Origin: Paenibacillus sp. BK033
GTDB lineage: Bacteria > Bacillota > Bacilli > Paenibacillales > Paenibacillaceae
Reading direction: 5' to 3'
Length of the DNA: 64,000 nucleotides
Assembly (NCBI RefSeq): GCF_004345425.1
Contig: NZ_SLVP01000001.1
Location: forward strand, 124,001 to 188,000
The translations under genes were made by a program, and so were the position numbers. The notes beneath the pieces were generated by a model, which was not told the origin of the DNA, made no database searches, and saw only the letters and a list, made by a program, of their open reading frames with translations. Below are positions 35,033-44,785 of this stretch, piece by piece. The number at the start of each line of letters is the position of its first letter. The first letter of the stretch is position 1.

Positions 35033-35046
35033 CGAAAGGGCTTTCA
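35033..35046 (+). promoter_or_regulatory. cre-like palindrome before the GH95 gene
   Basis: CGAAAGGGCTTTCA (palindromic GAAAG-GG-CTTTC) differs from an ideal CcpA site at two positions, including the central CG. It lies between a TACAAT box (35013-35018) and the start codon. A related GAAAGCGCTTCAC element precedes the secreted glycosidase at 37543. Confidence 0.3.
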
Positions 35047-35090
35047 CTTTAAGAACGGACAATTAGCTAAAACTTGAGAGGATGAGCAGG

Positions 35091-37412
35091 ATGAAAATGA
35101 TATATACCGAGCCGGCCGCAGGCTGGAAGCAGGGACTTCCCTTGGGGAACGGACAGCTTGGCGCGGTGCTGCATGGCGGCATCGGCAGCGAAACCTGGAA
35201 TATGACGGAAATCACCTTCTGGTCTGGCAAGCCGGAGCGGTTCGGCGGATCGCCGGATGCCAAGGAAAAGCTGAAGACGATGCGGGAGGCTTTTTTTAGC
35301 GGCGATTATGTACTTGGAGACAAGCTTGCAGCCGAGCAGCTGGAACCGGAGAAAGGCAACTTTGGAACCAATCTGTCCTTATGCGATATTCTGATCGGCT
35401 ATAAGGATGAGGGCAGTCAGCTGGTGCGCGAGCTGGACCTGGAAAAGGCGGTTGCCGGGGTATCTTACCGAAGCGTTTCCGGAGCGGTTATGCGAAGGGA
35501 AACCTTTGCTTCTCACCCGGACGGCGTGCTGGTATCCCGGATTAAAGGGGAGCAGGCAGGCTCGGTATCCCTTGCGCTGCGTATACTGGGCAGAACAACC
35601 ACGTTTGATGCCCGGCTGGATGGACCGGATAAGCTGGTTTTCCGGACGCAGGCGACGGAGAACATCCATAGCGACGGTACTTGCGGGGTATGGAGCGAAG
35701 GCGCTTTAAAAGCTGTGGTTACGGGCGGGCGCGTATTTGGGGAAGCCGGTTCGGTCATGATCGAGCAAGCCGACGAGGTTGTTCTTTATTTTGCGGCAGC
35801 AACCGATTACGGCCGAAGCGATGATGCGTGGAAGGCGGAAAGCTCGGAGCGTATAGAAGCGGCGGAGGCAAAAGGCTTCGAGCGGCTGCTGCGGGATCAT
35901 ATTGCGGATTATCAGTCCTTGTATGGCCGCGTAGACCTTGATCTTGGCGGGTCCAAGTCGTATGATTTGCTTCCCACAGACGAGCGCATCCGCAAGCTCA
36001 GAGCCGGCGAGTCGGCGGATAACGGACTAATCGCATTATTTTATCAATATGGACGGTATTTGACGATTGCCGGTACGCGGGCGGATTCCCGTCTGCCGCT
36101 TCATCTGCAGGGACTATGGAATGACGGCGAGGCTAACGCCATGGCCTGGAGCTGCGATTACCATCTGGACGTCAATACGGAGATGAATTATTATCCGACA
36201 GAGATCAGCAATCTGGCGGAATGCCATATTCCGCTTATGAATTATATCGAGCAGCTTTCTTATGCGGGGCGAGCGGCCGCGGAAGATTTCTACGGCTGCG
36301 AAGGCTGGGTGGCGCATGTGTTCTCGAACGCTTGGGGATTCGCCTCGCCCGGCTGGGGACGCTCATGGGGACTGAACGTAACAGGGGGGCTCTGGATTGC
36401 AACCCATTTGAAGGAGCATTACGAATATAGCCGTGACCGCGGTTTTTTGACTCGTCAGGCTTACCCGGTCATGAAGGAAGCGGCTCTGTTCTTCCTGGAT
36501 TATATGACTGTTCATCCGAAATACGGCTGGCTGGTGACCGGCCCGTCGACCTCGCCGGAGAACAGCTTCTATCCGGGACCGGCGGAGCAGGGCGAGCAGC
36601 AGCTTTCCATGGGCTCCACGATGGATCAGATGCTGGTCCGCGATTTGTTCGGCTTTGTGCTGGAATCGGCGGAGCTGCTCGCGGTTGACGAAGAGCTGCA
36701 AGAGAGGCTGAAGGAAGCGATGGAGCTGCTGCCTCCGCTGCAAATCGGCAGACGCGGACAGCTGCAGGAATGGCTGGAGGATTACGAGGAGGCGCAGCCG
36801 CAGCACCGGCATTTCTCCCATATGTACGGCGTTTATCCGGGGAACCAGATTACGCCGGAAAAGACGCCCGAGCTTGGCCAGGCTATGCGGCAAACGCTGC
36901 TCGGACGGATGCTGGTCGATGAGCTGGAGGATATCGAATTTACGGCGGCCTTGTTTGCCCTCGGCTTCTCCAGGCTCCATGACGGCAATCAGGCGGTGAA
37001 GCATATCCGGCATTTGATTGGGGAGCTTTGCTTCGATAATTTGTTGTCCTACTCCAAGCCGGGCGTGGCCGGCGCGGAGACGAATATTTTTGTCATTGAC
37101 GGCAATTTCGGCGGAACGGCGGCCATTGCGGACATGCTGCTTCAAAGCCATGCGGGCTCCATTCATCTGCTGCCTGCTTTGCCGGCGGATTGGGCAAGCG
37201 GCTCGTACCGGGGACTTCGGGCAAAAGGCAACGCGGAAGCGGCGGCCAGCTGGGAGAACGGGCTGTTGAAGGGTGCGGTTATTACGGCATACTCGGATCT
37301 GGAGACTGCCCTGAAATGCGGAGGCAGCCAGATTCATTTGCGGCTGGAAGCGGGCAAGCGTTACGAGCTTGACGGCCAATTGAGGCTGCTTAAGGTTGAA
37401 ACCATAAAATAG
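35091..37412 (+). CDS. Glycoside hydrolase family 95 (alpha-L-fucosidase / alpha-L-galactosidase type)
   Basis: The 773-residue enzyme has the GH95 layout: N-terminal beta-sandwich beginning WKQGLPLGNGQLGAVLHGG, a linker, the (alpha/alpha)6 catalytic barrel with PLHLQGLWND, WSCDYHLDVNTEMNYYPTEISNL and PSTSPENSFYPG, and HRHFSHMYGVYPG, then a short beta C-terminus. There is no signal peptide, so it is cytoplasmic. Known family members cleave alpha-1,2-L-fucose or alpha-L-galactose. ATG 35091 is used because AGAGG is nine bases upstream; an ATG at 35082 overlaps it. Confidence 0.92.
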   Translation: MKMIYTEPAAGWKQGLPLGNGQLGAVLHGGIGSETWNMTEITFWSGKPERFGGSPDAKEKLKTMREAFFSGDYVLGDKLAAEQLEPEKGNFGTNLSLCDILIGYKDEGSQLVRELDLEKAVAGVSYRSVSGAVMRRETFASHPDGVLVSRIKGEQAGSVSLALRILGRTTTFDARLDGPDKLVFRTQATENIHSDGTCGVWSEGALKAVVTGGRVFGEAGSVMIEQADEVVLYFAAATDYGRSDDAWKAESSERIEAAEAKGFERLLRDHIADYQSLYGRVDLDLGGSKSYDLLPTDERIRKLRAGESADNGLIALFYQYGRYLTIAGTRADSRLPLHLQGLWNDGEANAMAWSCDYHLDVNTEMNYYPTEISNLAECHIPLMNYIEQLSYAGRAAAEDFYGCEGWVAHVFSNAWGFASPGWGRSWGLNVTGGLWIATHLKEHYEYSRDRGFLTRQAYPVMKEAALFFLDYMTVHPKYGWLVTGPSTSPENSFYPGPAEQGEQQLSMGSTMDQMLVRDLFGFVLESAELLAVDEELQERLKEAMELLPPLQIGRRGQLQEWLEDYEEAQPQHRHFSHMYGVYPGNQITPEKTPELGQAMRQTLLGRMLVDELEDIEFTAALFALGFSRLHDGNQAVKHIRHLIGELCFDNLLSYSKPGVAGAETNIFVIDGNFGGTAAIADMLLQSHAGSIHLLPALPADWASGSYRGLRAKGNAEAAASWENGLLKGAVITAYSDLETALKCGGSQIHLRLEAGKRYELDGQLRLLKVETIK

Positions 37413-37422
37413 CTTTCCGTAA

Positions 37423-37475
37423 AAACCGCCAAAGGAAGGGGCAGAGGATGCTTCCTCTTCAAACTTTGGCGGTTT
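37423..37475 (+). terminator. Terminator-like hairpin after the GH95 gene
   Basis: Perfect 12-base arms AAACCGCCAAAG / CTTTGGCGGTTT with a 29-base loop; the tail after it is not T-rich beyond GTTTGT, so termination strength is uncertain. Confidence 0.5.
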
Positions 37476-37542
37476 GTCGTATGGTTCGTTAAATATTGGG
37501 ATTGTTCGAGCCCTGTCTCTATTTTACATTGAAAAGGCAAAC

Positions 37543-37556
37543 TGAAAGCGCTTCAC
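37543..37556 (+). promoter_or_regulatory. Imperfect cre-like element before the secreted glycosidase
   Basis: TGAAAGCGCTTCAC contains the palindrome AAGCGCTT typical of LacI-family operators including CcpA, but is one base short of the ideal 14-mer. It lies 31 bases before the start codon. Confidence 0.3.
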
Positions 37557-37587
37557 CACATTTCATGCGAACAGGAGGCTTGATGTA

Positions 37588-40500
37588 ATGAAGAAAAAAT
37601 TTGGGGCATGGTCCGGCAAAGGATGGTTTTTGCTGCTGGCAGCGGTCCTGGTCCTTCAATTGGCGGTAGGTACCTCCGGTCGGGAGGTTGAGGCGGCAAG
37701 CGCGGAGGTAACCGCCGCTGCCGATACAGCAGCTGCCGGCAGCTATTCCTTTGAGGCTGAATCCGCCGTTAACACGCTTTCGGGCAAAGCGGAGATCAAA
37801 GGATGCGCGGACGCAACCGGCTGCTCGGGCAGCCAAATCGTGGGAGGGCTGTGGGGCGGCTCGTCGCTCACCTTTAACGAAGTAACGGTGGATACAGCCG
37901 GCGTATATACGATGACGGTCCATTATATTTCGGGCGATCCGAGATCGGTTGGAGTCAGCGTCAACGGCGGCGCGATTGATCATTACGATTTGCCGAAAAC
38001 CGCCGACTGGAACACGCTTGGCGTCTATGAACTAGAGCTGGAGCTGAAGGCGGGAAGCAACACGATCCGTCTGGACGATGAAGGCGGTTATTCCCCGGAT
38101 ATCGACCGAATCGAGCTTCGCTTGTCGGAGGGCGGCTCCGGCGAGCCGGGTACGGGTACGGCTTACGAGGCGGAAGCGGCGGGGAACGTTCTGACAGGCA
38201 ATGCTTCCGTCAGCGGCTGCAGCGCGGCGACCGGCTGCTCAGGCGGGAAGAAGGTTGGCAACCTGTGGGGCGGCTCCACCCTGCAATTCCGTGACGTAAT
38301 GGCGGAGAAAGCCGGCGTGTATACGCTTAGCGTCTCTTACATATCGGGAGACCCGCGTCCGGTATCGATCGCCGTTAATGACGGCCCTTCGGATAACTAC
38401 GCTTTTCCGAAAACCGAGAACTGGGACACGCTTGGCGTATTCAAGCTGGAGGCCCAGCTGAAGGCGGGAGCCAATACGATCACGTTTAACGATGACGGCG
38501 GCTGGTCGCCGGATATCGACAAGATCGAGATTGCCTCTACGGAAGGTCCGGGCGAGGATCCGGGTCCGGTAGACAACATCGGCCAGATTGGCAAAGCCAT
38601 TGACTCGAAGAAATACGGCTCGATTAAAGTGACGGCTTACGAAAAGGGAGCGATCTTTGCCTCCGGCAGCTACAGCATCACTTACAACACGGAGTCGGGT
38701 CTTTCGGCGTACGCCTGGAACGGCAAGACGCTTGTAAAAGGCGCTTACGCGAGCGCTCAGCTGGAAGATCAGCTGCTGGACAGCCGTAAATACAGCGAGC
38801 ATAGCTTCAAGCTTGGCAGCGTGGAGAAAATCAAAGACGGACATGGCAAAGGCGTCCGCATTACGGTTGAAAACTACAGCGAAGGTCTGCCGGTGATGAA
38901 ACAGATTTACCAGCTGTACGAGGATCAGTCCTACTTCCTTGTCTCCCAGCAGGTAACGGGCAGCTCCACAATCAGCTCGAACGATATGGCGCCGCTTGCC
39001 GTGAATGCCAGCGGCGGCGTGGATCTGGGAAGTAATGGCGACAACCGTGTCCTGATCACGCCTTATGACAACGATTCTTGGTCCCGTTATCAGGCGCGTA
39101 CGATCAACACGGCTCTGAACAACAATAACTATATCAGCTCCGAAATGACTGCAATCTATGACAATACGAGCCGTGCCGGACTTGTTATCGGTTCGGTAAC
39201 GCATGACGTATGGAAAACCGGTATTTTCTGGAGCGGCTCGAATGACAAGCTCAACAAATTGAAGGTGTACGGCGGCTTCACTTCGCTTGCATCGACTCAT
39301 GACAGCATCGGTCATGGCAAAGTATCCGGCAGAACGATCACATCGCCGCAAATTGCGGTTGGTTACTACGCGGATTACCGCGATGGACTGGAGAACTACG
39401 GGGAAGCCAACGCGGCGGTAGCGCCGCCGCTCAAGTTCGAGAAGGGCGTACCTTCCGGCGTGCCGGTCGGCTGGAACAGCTGGGGCGCTTACGAAAGCTC
39501 GCTCAGCTATGACAAAGTCGTAGAGGTGTCGAACTTCTTCAAGGATAATCTGCAAAAGTCGTTTACGAATAAAGGCACGGTCTATATCAATATGGATTCC
39601 TATTGGGATAACCTGTCCGAGCAGCAGCTTCGCGACGCGGTGAAGGTCATTAAGAAAAACGGGCAAAAAGCCGGTATCTATTATGGACCGTTCGTATACT
39701 GGGGCGACAACATGTCGCAGCCGGTAGAAGGAACAAACGGCAAATACACGTACGGCGATATCGTGCTCCGCGATGCGAACGGCAACATTCTGCCGAAGGT
39801 GGACGGCGCGTATGCGATTGACCCGACGCATCCGGGCTCGAAGCAGCGTGTCGAGTATATTTTCAACAAGTTCCTGGATTACGGCTTTGAATACATCAAG
39901 ATCGACTTCCTGTCCCATGGCTCCTTCGAGGGCAAGCATTATGATCCTAACGTGCAGACCGGCATTCAGGCTTATAATCAGGGTATGGCTCATATCGACA
40001 AGACGCTGGGCGGCAAAATGTTCATCAGCGCGTCCATCGCGCCAATGTTCCCTAGCCAATACGCTCACGCAAGACGGATTTCGTGCGATGTCGACGGCTC
40101 GCTCGGCCGTACGGAATACCAGCTCAACAATCTGACTTACGGCTGGTGGCAGAACGGCACGATCTATTCTTACACCGATCCGGACTACATGACGCTAGCA
40201 AAAGGCGGCTCGTTTAACGCAGCCCAGACGCGCGTTAATGCCGCGGCTATTTCCGGCACCGTCTATATGAACTCCGACGACGTCAGCAATGCGGAGACGC
40301 AAAAGCTGATGAAATCGCTGCTCACGAACAAAAACGTCAACGATATCGCCCTGCTTGGCGAAGCATTCCGTCCGGTTGAAGGCAACACGGGCAATGCCGC
40401 AGCGGATATCTTTGTCCTTCGGGACAACAAGGATTACTACCTTGCCGTGTTTAACTACACGAATGACGCGGTAACCAAAACCGTCGATCTGAAGCGTGCT

Positions 40501-40635
40501 TTTGGCATCTCGGCAACAACAAAAGTTGAGCTCACGGACGCTTGGACCAACTCCAAAGCCGAAGCGAAGGACACTCTTCAGGTGCAGCTCGACGGCGCTC
40601 AATCCAAGCTGTACAAAGTAATTATCAAGAAATAA
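37588..40635 (+). CDS. Secreted multidomain clan GH-D glycosidase (alpha-galactosidase-like) with two CBM35-type modules
   Basis: The 1015-residue protein has a signal peptide (GWFLLLAAVLVLQLAVG, cleavage near VEA-AS), two related carbohydrate-binding modules of CBM35 type (about 50-180 and 192-325; each with AEA/AES start, GCSG, VSYISGDPR and PDIDKIE/PDIDRIE end), a beta-rich domain, and a clan GH-D barrel. Lys771-Ile-Asp773 (EYIKIDF) fits the nucleophile, and Asp834 in RRISCD the acid/base. It should act outside the cell on polysaccharide side chains. An intracellular paralogue is encoded at 48609. Exact sugar specificity cannot be told. Confidence 0.85.
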   Translation: MKKKFGAWSGKGWFLLLAAVLVLQLAVGTSGREVEAASAEVTAAADTAAAGSYSFEAESAVNTLSGKAEIKGCADATGCSGSQIVGGLWGGSSLTFNEVTVDTAGVYTMTVHYISGDPRSVGVSVNGGAIDHYDLPKTADWNTLGVYELELELKAGSNTIRLDDEGGYSPDIDRIELRLSEGGSGEPGTGTAYEAEAAGNVLTGNASVSGCSAATGCSGGKKVGNLWGGSTLQFRDVMAEKAGVYTLSVSYISGDPRPVSIAVNDGPSDNYAFPKTENWDTLGVFKLEAQLKAGANTITFNDDGGWSPDIDKIEIASTEGPGEDPGPVDNIGQIGKAIDSKKYGSIKVTAYEKGAIFASGSYSITYNTESGLSAYAWNGKTLVKGAYASAQLEDQLLDSRKYSEHSFKLGSVEKIKDGHGKGVRITVENYSEGLPVMKQIYQLYEDQSYFLVSQQVTGSSTISSNDMAPLAVNASGGVDLGSNGDNRVLITPYDNDSWSRYQARTINTALNNNNYISSEMTAIYDNTSRAGLVIGSVTHDVWKTGIFWSGSNDKLNKLKVYGGFTSLASTHDSIGHGKVSGRTITSPQIAVGYYADYRDGLENYGEANAAVAPPLKFEKGVPSGVPVGWNSWGAYESSLSYDKVVEVSNFFKDNLQKSFTNKGTVYINMDSYWDNLSEQQLRDAVKVIKKNGQKAGIYYGPFVYWGDNMSQPVEGTNGKYTYGDIVLRDANGNILPKVDGAYAIDPTHPGSKQRVEYIFNKFLDYGFEYIKIDFLSHGSFEGKHYDPNVQTGIQAYNQGMAHIDKTLGGKMFISASIAPMFPSQYAHARRISCDVDGSLGRTEYQLNNLTYGWWQNGTIYSYTDPDYMTLAKGGSFNAAQTRVNAAAISGTVYMNSDDVSNAETQKLMKSLLTNKNVNDIALLGEAFRPVEGNTGNAAADIFVLRDNKDYYLAVFNYTNDAVTKTVDLKRAFGISATTKVELTDAWTNSKAEAKDTLQVQLDGAQSKLYKVIIKK

Positions 40636-40640
40636 GCTAA

Positions 40641-40678
40641 AAAGGCTGTGCCGGGTGAGTACCGGTACAGCCTTTTGT
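40641..40678 (+). terminator. Terminator after the secreted glycosidase
   Basis: AAAAAGGCTGT-CCGG / CCGG-ACAGCCTTTT stem with a short T tail. Confidence 0.85.
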
Positions 40679-40743
40679 TATGATGGCGTCTTTTGTTTCC
40701 GCCCCTTCACGCGATGCGCCCATGCACCGACCTTACTAGTGCT

Positions 40744-40955
40744 AGGTTGGATTTCGTCCACTAGAATGATACCCCAATGCACGAATTTAACACGTACGTT
40801 GGATTCTATCCTGCGTAAAAGTCCAAAAGCGGACTTAGACGGCCGAAAATGGCTAATTCCGTTGGATGAACTCCAATGAAGGTTAGCTCCGGAGCTCTAA
40901 TGCATGCAAAACGTTGGACTATATCCAACGTAGCTACCTCCGATGGATTTATCTA
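40744..40955. repeat. Cluster of GTTGGA...TCCAAC hairpin repeats
   Basis: Five degenerate copies of GTTGGAnnnnnTCC(AAC) occur at about 40745, 40797, 40860, 40912 and 40941, mostly 52-63 bases apart; the fourth is perfect (ACGTTGGA-CTATA-TCCAACGT). Between them lie further palindromes, AAGTCC-AAAAGC-GGACTT (40818-40836 area) and AGCTCCGGAGCT. No gene is seen here; the whole gap 40679-41080 is non-coding. Confidence 0.6.
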
Positions 40956-41013
40956 AAAAAGTAGACGCGGATGCTCTTGCCAATGCGGGCGAGATGTTAG
41001 TCTTTAACAGCAA

Positions 41014-41048
41014 ACGGCTGTGCCGGGTAACCCCGCACAGCCGTTTAA
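41014..41048. terminator. Terminator-like hairpin
   Basis: AAACGGCTGTGC / GCACAGCCGTTT, perfect 12-base arms. It resembles the hairpin at 40641-40678 (both contain GGCTGTGCCGGGT), and may be a duplicated copy; no strong T run. Confidence 0.5.
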
Positions 41049-41080
41049 ATGCATCACCCCAAAGTGGTGACGTTCTTTTT

Positions 41081-41281
41081 CTGGGTTTTAAGAACTTAAC
41101 CTCTAGGTTAAGTGCAGGCGGAGCAATTAAATGATTCTGGAGAAGTGAAACGGTCGCTTTTGCTCTGGGGATTCCAATCCTATTGGAATTGTTCCAAGGA
41201 ATCCCCGAGCAATGGCGATCGGAAGAACATTTAATTGCGCAGCATACCCTTTAACCTAATCATCAAGTTCTTACTTCCCAG
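41081..41281. repeat. Long, nearly complete 200-nt inverted repeat
   Basis: Paired blocks from outside in: CTGGG/CCCAG, AAGAACTT/AAGTTCTT, GGTTAA/TTAACC, GCAATTAAATG/CATTTAATTGC, a 15-base imperfect block CGGTCGCTTTTGCTC (41151) with 41207-41221, GGGGATTCC/GGAATCCCC, and a terminal TTGGAA-TTG-TTCCAA. The right arm covers the stop codon of the YesM-type kinase gene. It could be a MITE-like element, a structured 3' end, or both. Confidence 0.85.
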
Positions 41282-43013
41282 GAATCCGAATCGTCACCGA
41301 CGTCCCGATTCCAAGGCGACTAAATATCGACACCCCATACGAGTCGCCAAACAGCAGCTTAATCCGGTTATCGACGTTGCGGACGCCGTAGCCCGACAAC
41401 GTATCCTCGCTTTGCGGCAGATCGCCGCTAGGCATCTTCATGCCCATGCCGTCATCGATAACCTTCAGGATGATGTCTTGTCCCTCGCGGTAAGCCCTGA
41501 TGATGATATTGATGCCGCACTCATGATCCCAGATCGCATGATTGATGCAATTTTCCACGAAGGGCTGAAGGGTCAGCTTAAGAATCATGCAAGGCAAGAC
41601 GGATTCCTCGATATCGTAGTGAACACGGAGCAGATTGGCGAACCGAACCTGCTGGATCGATACGTAATAACGGGTCAGCTGAATCTCCTCGTGGATGGAC
41701 AGCGTGTTTTTTCCTTTGTTTAGAGAGATTCGGTAAAACTTGGCCAAATCGGTTACCATCTTGTTCATTCGCGGATCGTCGTTGCGAATGGCAAGCGAGG
41801 AGATCGAAGCAAGCGAATTGTACAGGAAATGCGGATTGATCTGGGCTTGCAGCACGTTAAGCTCCGCCTCCCGCTTGTCGATTTCCTTCATGTAGACGTC
41901 GGAGATGAGCGAGCTTAGACGCTGGCTCATTTTTCGCAGCGCATTGCCGATTTGACCGATCTCGTCCCGTCCAAGCGGCCGGATGTCGATAAGCTCGAAG
42001 TCCTCCCGTTCGATACGGCGGATCATGCCAACAAGCTTCTCCATCCGCTTGGTGAACAGCCGCGCGGTGACGTAGATCAGGATAGCCATTAGGCCAAGGC
42101 TGACCAGCGCGTAAGTCAGTATTCTTTTTGCCGTCAGATGAGCTTTGGACAAAAAGCTGCTGTAGGGAATAAGCGAAACGCTCTTCCAGCCGTATTTGGT
42201 CGTGTTGTAGACGACCAGCACCTTCTCCCCTTTATAAGTGCTGTCGAACCGTCCGCTATTCTCCGACGGGAACGGTTCAGGCAGGTCGATGGGCAGGTTC
42301 AGAAGGCTTTTGTCCTTGGCGGACATCACGATGCCTTCTTCATTAATAATGAGCACCGTCTTATCGCTTGCTTCCTTCTCCATCAGCCGGAAAATATCGG
42401 ATTCCAGAATATTGATGGTTAATACGCCGTACGGATTGTTCATGCTGCTGATGTTGAGCAGCCGCGTCAGCGTGAACATCGGAGGCTTATCAGGCTCCGG
42501 AGGGGAAGTGACGAACCTTACGTCCCCAAAGCTGCCGCTAAGCGATTTGTAAGCAAGCGAGCTCCGGAATCTCTGGTCCATGGACTTGATGTACATGCCG
42601 TCCGTGGGAAGCGTCTCATTGTTAATATAGATGCTCATCGATTCGATGTCCGGATTCGTCGTCAGCATGTTGACGAACGAATTGTTGATGTATTTGTAAG
42701 CGTCAACGAACAGCGACGGATCCTTTGAATAATCGTTGGTCAGATAGGCGCGCATATTGGAGTCCAGATACAGCGTTGCGGACAGCTTCGTGTACGTGTC
42801 CAGCTTGTTCTCCAGGTTGGAATTGATTTGCGCGACCGTAGAGTTCGTATTGGCGATCATCTGCGAAGAAAGCTCGCTGCGAATCGTCTCGTACGAATAT
42901 TGAACGAAAAAAAGCAGGGGGAGAATGCCCCCAAGCAAAAACATGACGAACAGCTTCTCGCGAAGCCGCCAATTATAAAACGGATTAATCAGCCATCCGG
43001 CCAGCTTCCTCAT
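41271..43013 (-). CDS. YesM-type sensor histidine kinase
   Basis: The 580-residue membrane kinase has one N-terminal helix (about 20-40), an extracellular sensor domain of dCache type (about 40-285), a second helix (about 290-312), a HAMP linker and the His_kinase domain with the phospho-site region INPHFLYNSLASISSLA near 395, followed by the ATPase with DDGMGMKMP (N/G box). It is the partner of the YesN-type regulator, whose gene lies 19 bases upstream. Such pairs sense oligosaccharides or binding-protein complexes. The last codons lie within a long inverted repeat. Confidence 0.92.
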   Translation of the reverse strand: MRKLAGWLINPFYNWRLREKLFVMFLLGGILPLLFFVQYSYETIRSELSSQMIANTNSTVAQINSNLENKLDTYTKLSATLYLDSNMRAYLTNDYSKDPSLFVDAYKYINNSFVNMLTTNPDIESMSIYINNETLPTDGMYIKSMDQRFRSSLAYKSLSGSFGDVRFVTSPPEPDKPPMFTLTRLLNISSMNNPYGVLTINILESDIFRLMEKEASDKTVLIINEEGIVMSAKDKSLLNLPIDLPEPFPSENSGRFDSTYKGEKVLVVYNTTKYGWKSVSLIPYSSFLSKAHLTAKRILTYALVSLGLMAILIYVTARLFTKRMEKLVGMIRRIEREDFELIDIRPLGRDEIGQIGNALRKMSQRLSSLISDVYMKEIDKREAELNVLQAQINPHFLYNSLASISSLAIRNDDPRMNKMVTDLAKFYRISLNKGKNTLSIHEEIQLTRYYVSIQQVRFANLLRVHYDIEESVLPCMILKLTLQPFVENCINHAIWDHECGINIIIRAYREGQDIILKVIDDGMGMKMPSGDLPQSEDTLSGYGVRNVDNRIKLLFGDSYGVSIFSRLGIGTSVTIRIPGK

Positions 43014-43032
43014 GATTTAAGACCACTCCAGC

Positions 43033-44628
43033 CTAAAGTTGCAATTTGCGGTATTCGTTGGGCGTGCTGCCTTTGTGCTTTTGGAATACCGAGCAGAAAT
43101 AAGAGACATTCTCGTAGCTGACCCGGTGGGCGATGTCGCGTACCTTCAGCGACCGGTCCTTCAGCAGCTCCGCCGCATGATTCATGCGGATTCGGGTCAA
43201 GTAATCCAGGATCGTCTCGCCCGTCTTCTCTTTAAAGATGGTCCGCACGTAATTCGGGGACAAATAGACCTCCTTGGCGATATCCTCCACCGTAAGGGGC
43301 AGATGATAACGCTCGGCAATCAGCTTCATAATCTGTTCCGCAACCGACTGATGGCGGTCAAGGTCGCGCTCGGCTGCGGCTTTCAGCAGCTCTCTGCAAA
43401 AACGGAGCGCGTAAGCGTGATAATGGGCGATTGACGGGAGCGACGACAGCTCCTTCCAATGATCGGCGAGCAGCTGATCGCGAAGCGGCCCTACCATTAG
43501 AGAAGCGAAATGCTGCTCCAGTGCGGACAGCAGCTGAATAACCGCCCGGACGGCATAGTTCCGCTCGATTCGTTCCTGACGCATGCCGGAGAACCAGTCG
43601 TCCAGCAATTGGCCTGCGCGTTCGCTATCGCCGGCTTGCACGGCCGCAATAAGCGAAGCCGAGGTCGCTTCGACCGAGATATCGGTCTGCTTCACGTTTT
43701 CGTCGGTGCCGCTGCTGCGGATCACGGAGCCGGCCTGCCGGTACAGCTTCTCTTCATTGCAGCGCTGCGACTCCTCGAATGCTTCTTTTAACAGATGAAA
43801 TCCTCTGTAAGGACCCGACAGGCCGATGGTCGCAAACGCCTCACCCTCCGAAGTTGCGGCCAGCAGCTCTTCCCGAAGCAGCTCCCAATAAGCCGTCTCC
43901 CACTGCTGGGGTTTTCCTTGAAAGAGGACAAACAGCGTGCTTGGTCCGGTCTCCAGTACAATGGCGGCATCCAACCTCCGCCTTAGCAAAGCGCGGGCCG
44001 CTTCCGCCGCATCCGCGGTCAGAATGGATGAAGAGGATGGCTGCGCCGGTTCTCCGTCTAATCCGCCGGACGGAAACGCGGGAGGCTCGACCGTCATGTA
44101 AGCGGCTCCAAAAGCCTGGTGCGCCACAAAGCCGGAAGCTCCGTTCTCCCATTGCCGGATCCATTCCATCCGGCGTTCCGGGGAAGGCTCGCGGACGATG
44201 CGCAGCAGCAGCCGCTCCAGCTGCCAGCCGCCTCCCTCGCTCGCCAGCTGCTCCTCTTCGAACTTCTTTTTCACCTTTGCCAAGAGCAGAAGCAGCTCCT
44301 CCATATCGATCGGCTTCAGCAAATAGCCGGCTGCTTCGATATTAAGAGCGGACTTGATGTATTGGAATTCGTTATGTCCGCTTAGATAGATGATTTTTAC
44401 GCTTTTGTCGATTTGCTTCGCGCGCCTTCCGAATTCCAGCCCGTCCATAATGGGCATGCGCACATCCGTTACGATGATATCCGGTTTCAGCTCGGTTAGC
44501 TTCGCCAGCGCTTCTTTCCCGTTGCGTGCTGTCCCAACGACCTGAATGCCGGCCTGCTCCCAAGGAACGTAATGCTCCATGGTCTCCAGCTCAATCGCTT
44601 CATCGTCAACCAGAAGTACTGTATACAT
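43033..44628 (-). CDS. YesN-type response regulator with AraC DNA-binding domain
   Basis: The 531-residue regulator has a receiver domain with phospho-acceptor Asp55 (IIVTDVRMP) and the acidic pair Asp8-Asp9, a long middle region of unknown fold (about 130-430), and a C-terminal AraC double helix-turn-helix (TVEDIAKEVYLSPNYVRTIFKEKTG and KVRDIAHRVSYENVSYFCSVFQKHKG). ATG 44628 is preferred: AGGCGGTG is six bases upstream, while the longer frame to 44649 has none. It probably activates the divergent permease operon. Confidence 0.92.
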   Translation of the reverse strand: MYTVLLVDDEAIELETMEHYVPWEQAGIQVVGTARNGKEALAKLTELKPDIIVTDVRMPIMDGLEFGRRAKQIDKSVKIIYLSGHNEFQYIKSALNIEAAGYLLKPIDMEELLLLLAKVKKKFEEEQLASEGGGWQLERLLLRIVREPSPERRMEWIRQWENGASGFVAHQAFGAAYMTVEPPAFPSGGLDGEPAQPSSSSILTADAAEAARALLRRRLDAAIVLETGPSTLFVLFQGKPQQWETAYWELLREELLAATSEGEAFATIGLSGPYRGFHLLKEAFEESQRCNEEKLYRQAGSVIRSSGTDENVKQTDISVEATSASLIAAVQAGDSERAGQLLDDWFSGMRQERIERNYAVRAVIQLLSALEQHFASLMVGPLRDQLLADHWKELSSLPSIAHYHAYALRFCRELLKAAAERDLDRHQSVAEQIMKLIAERYHLPLTVEDIAKEVYLSPNYVRTIFKEKTGETILDYLTRIRMNHAAELLKDRSLKVRDIAHRVSYENVSYFCSVFQKHKGSTPNEYRKLQL

Positions 44629-44785
44629 GTCGGCACCGCCTTTTTTCAATAGAAATAAAACCTCATGATGTACGATGATTCTAGTTTAACGGGTATGCCG
44701 TTATTCAACAATGGAGCTGGCGGAAGTGTGTGGGTTTCGAGCATGAATCGGTAGATCTTAATATAGAACGGCCGATTAGCCCGGC

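Noticed and set aside
38239..40068. 609-residue antisense open frame under the secreted glycosidase
   Set aside because: Overlaps a well-supported gene; the composition (Arg/Val/Ile rich) is that of a reverse-frame shadow and no ribosome site is present.
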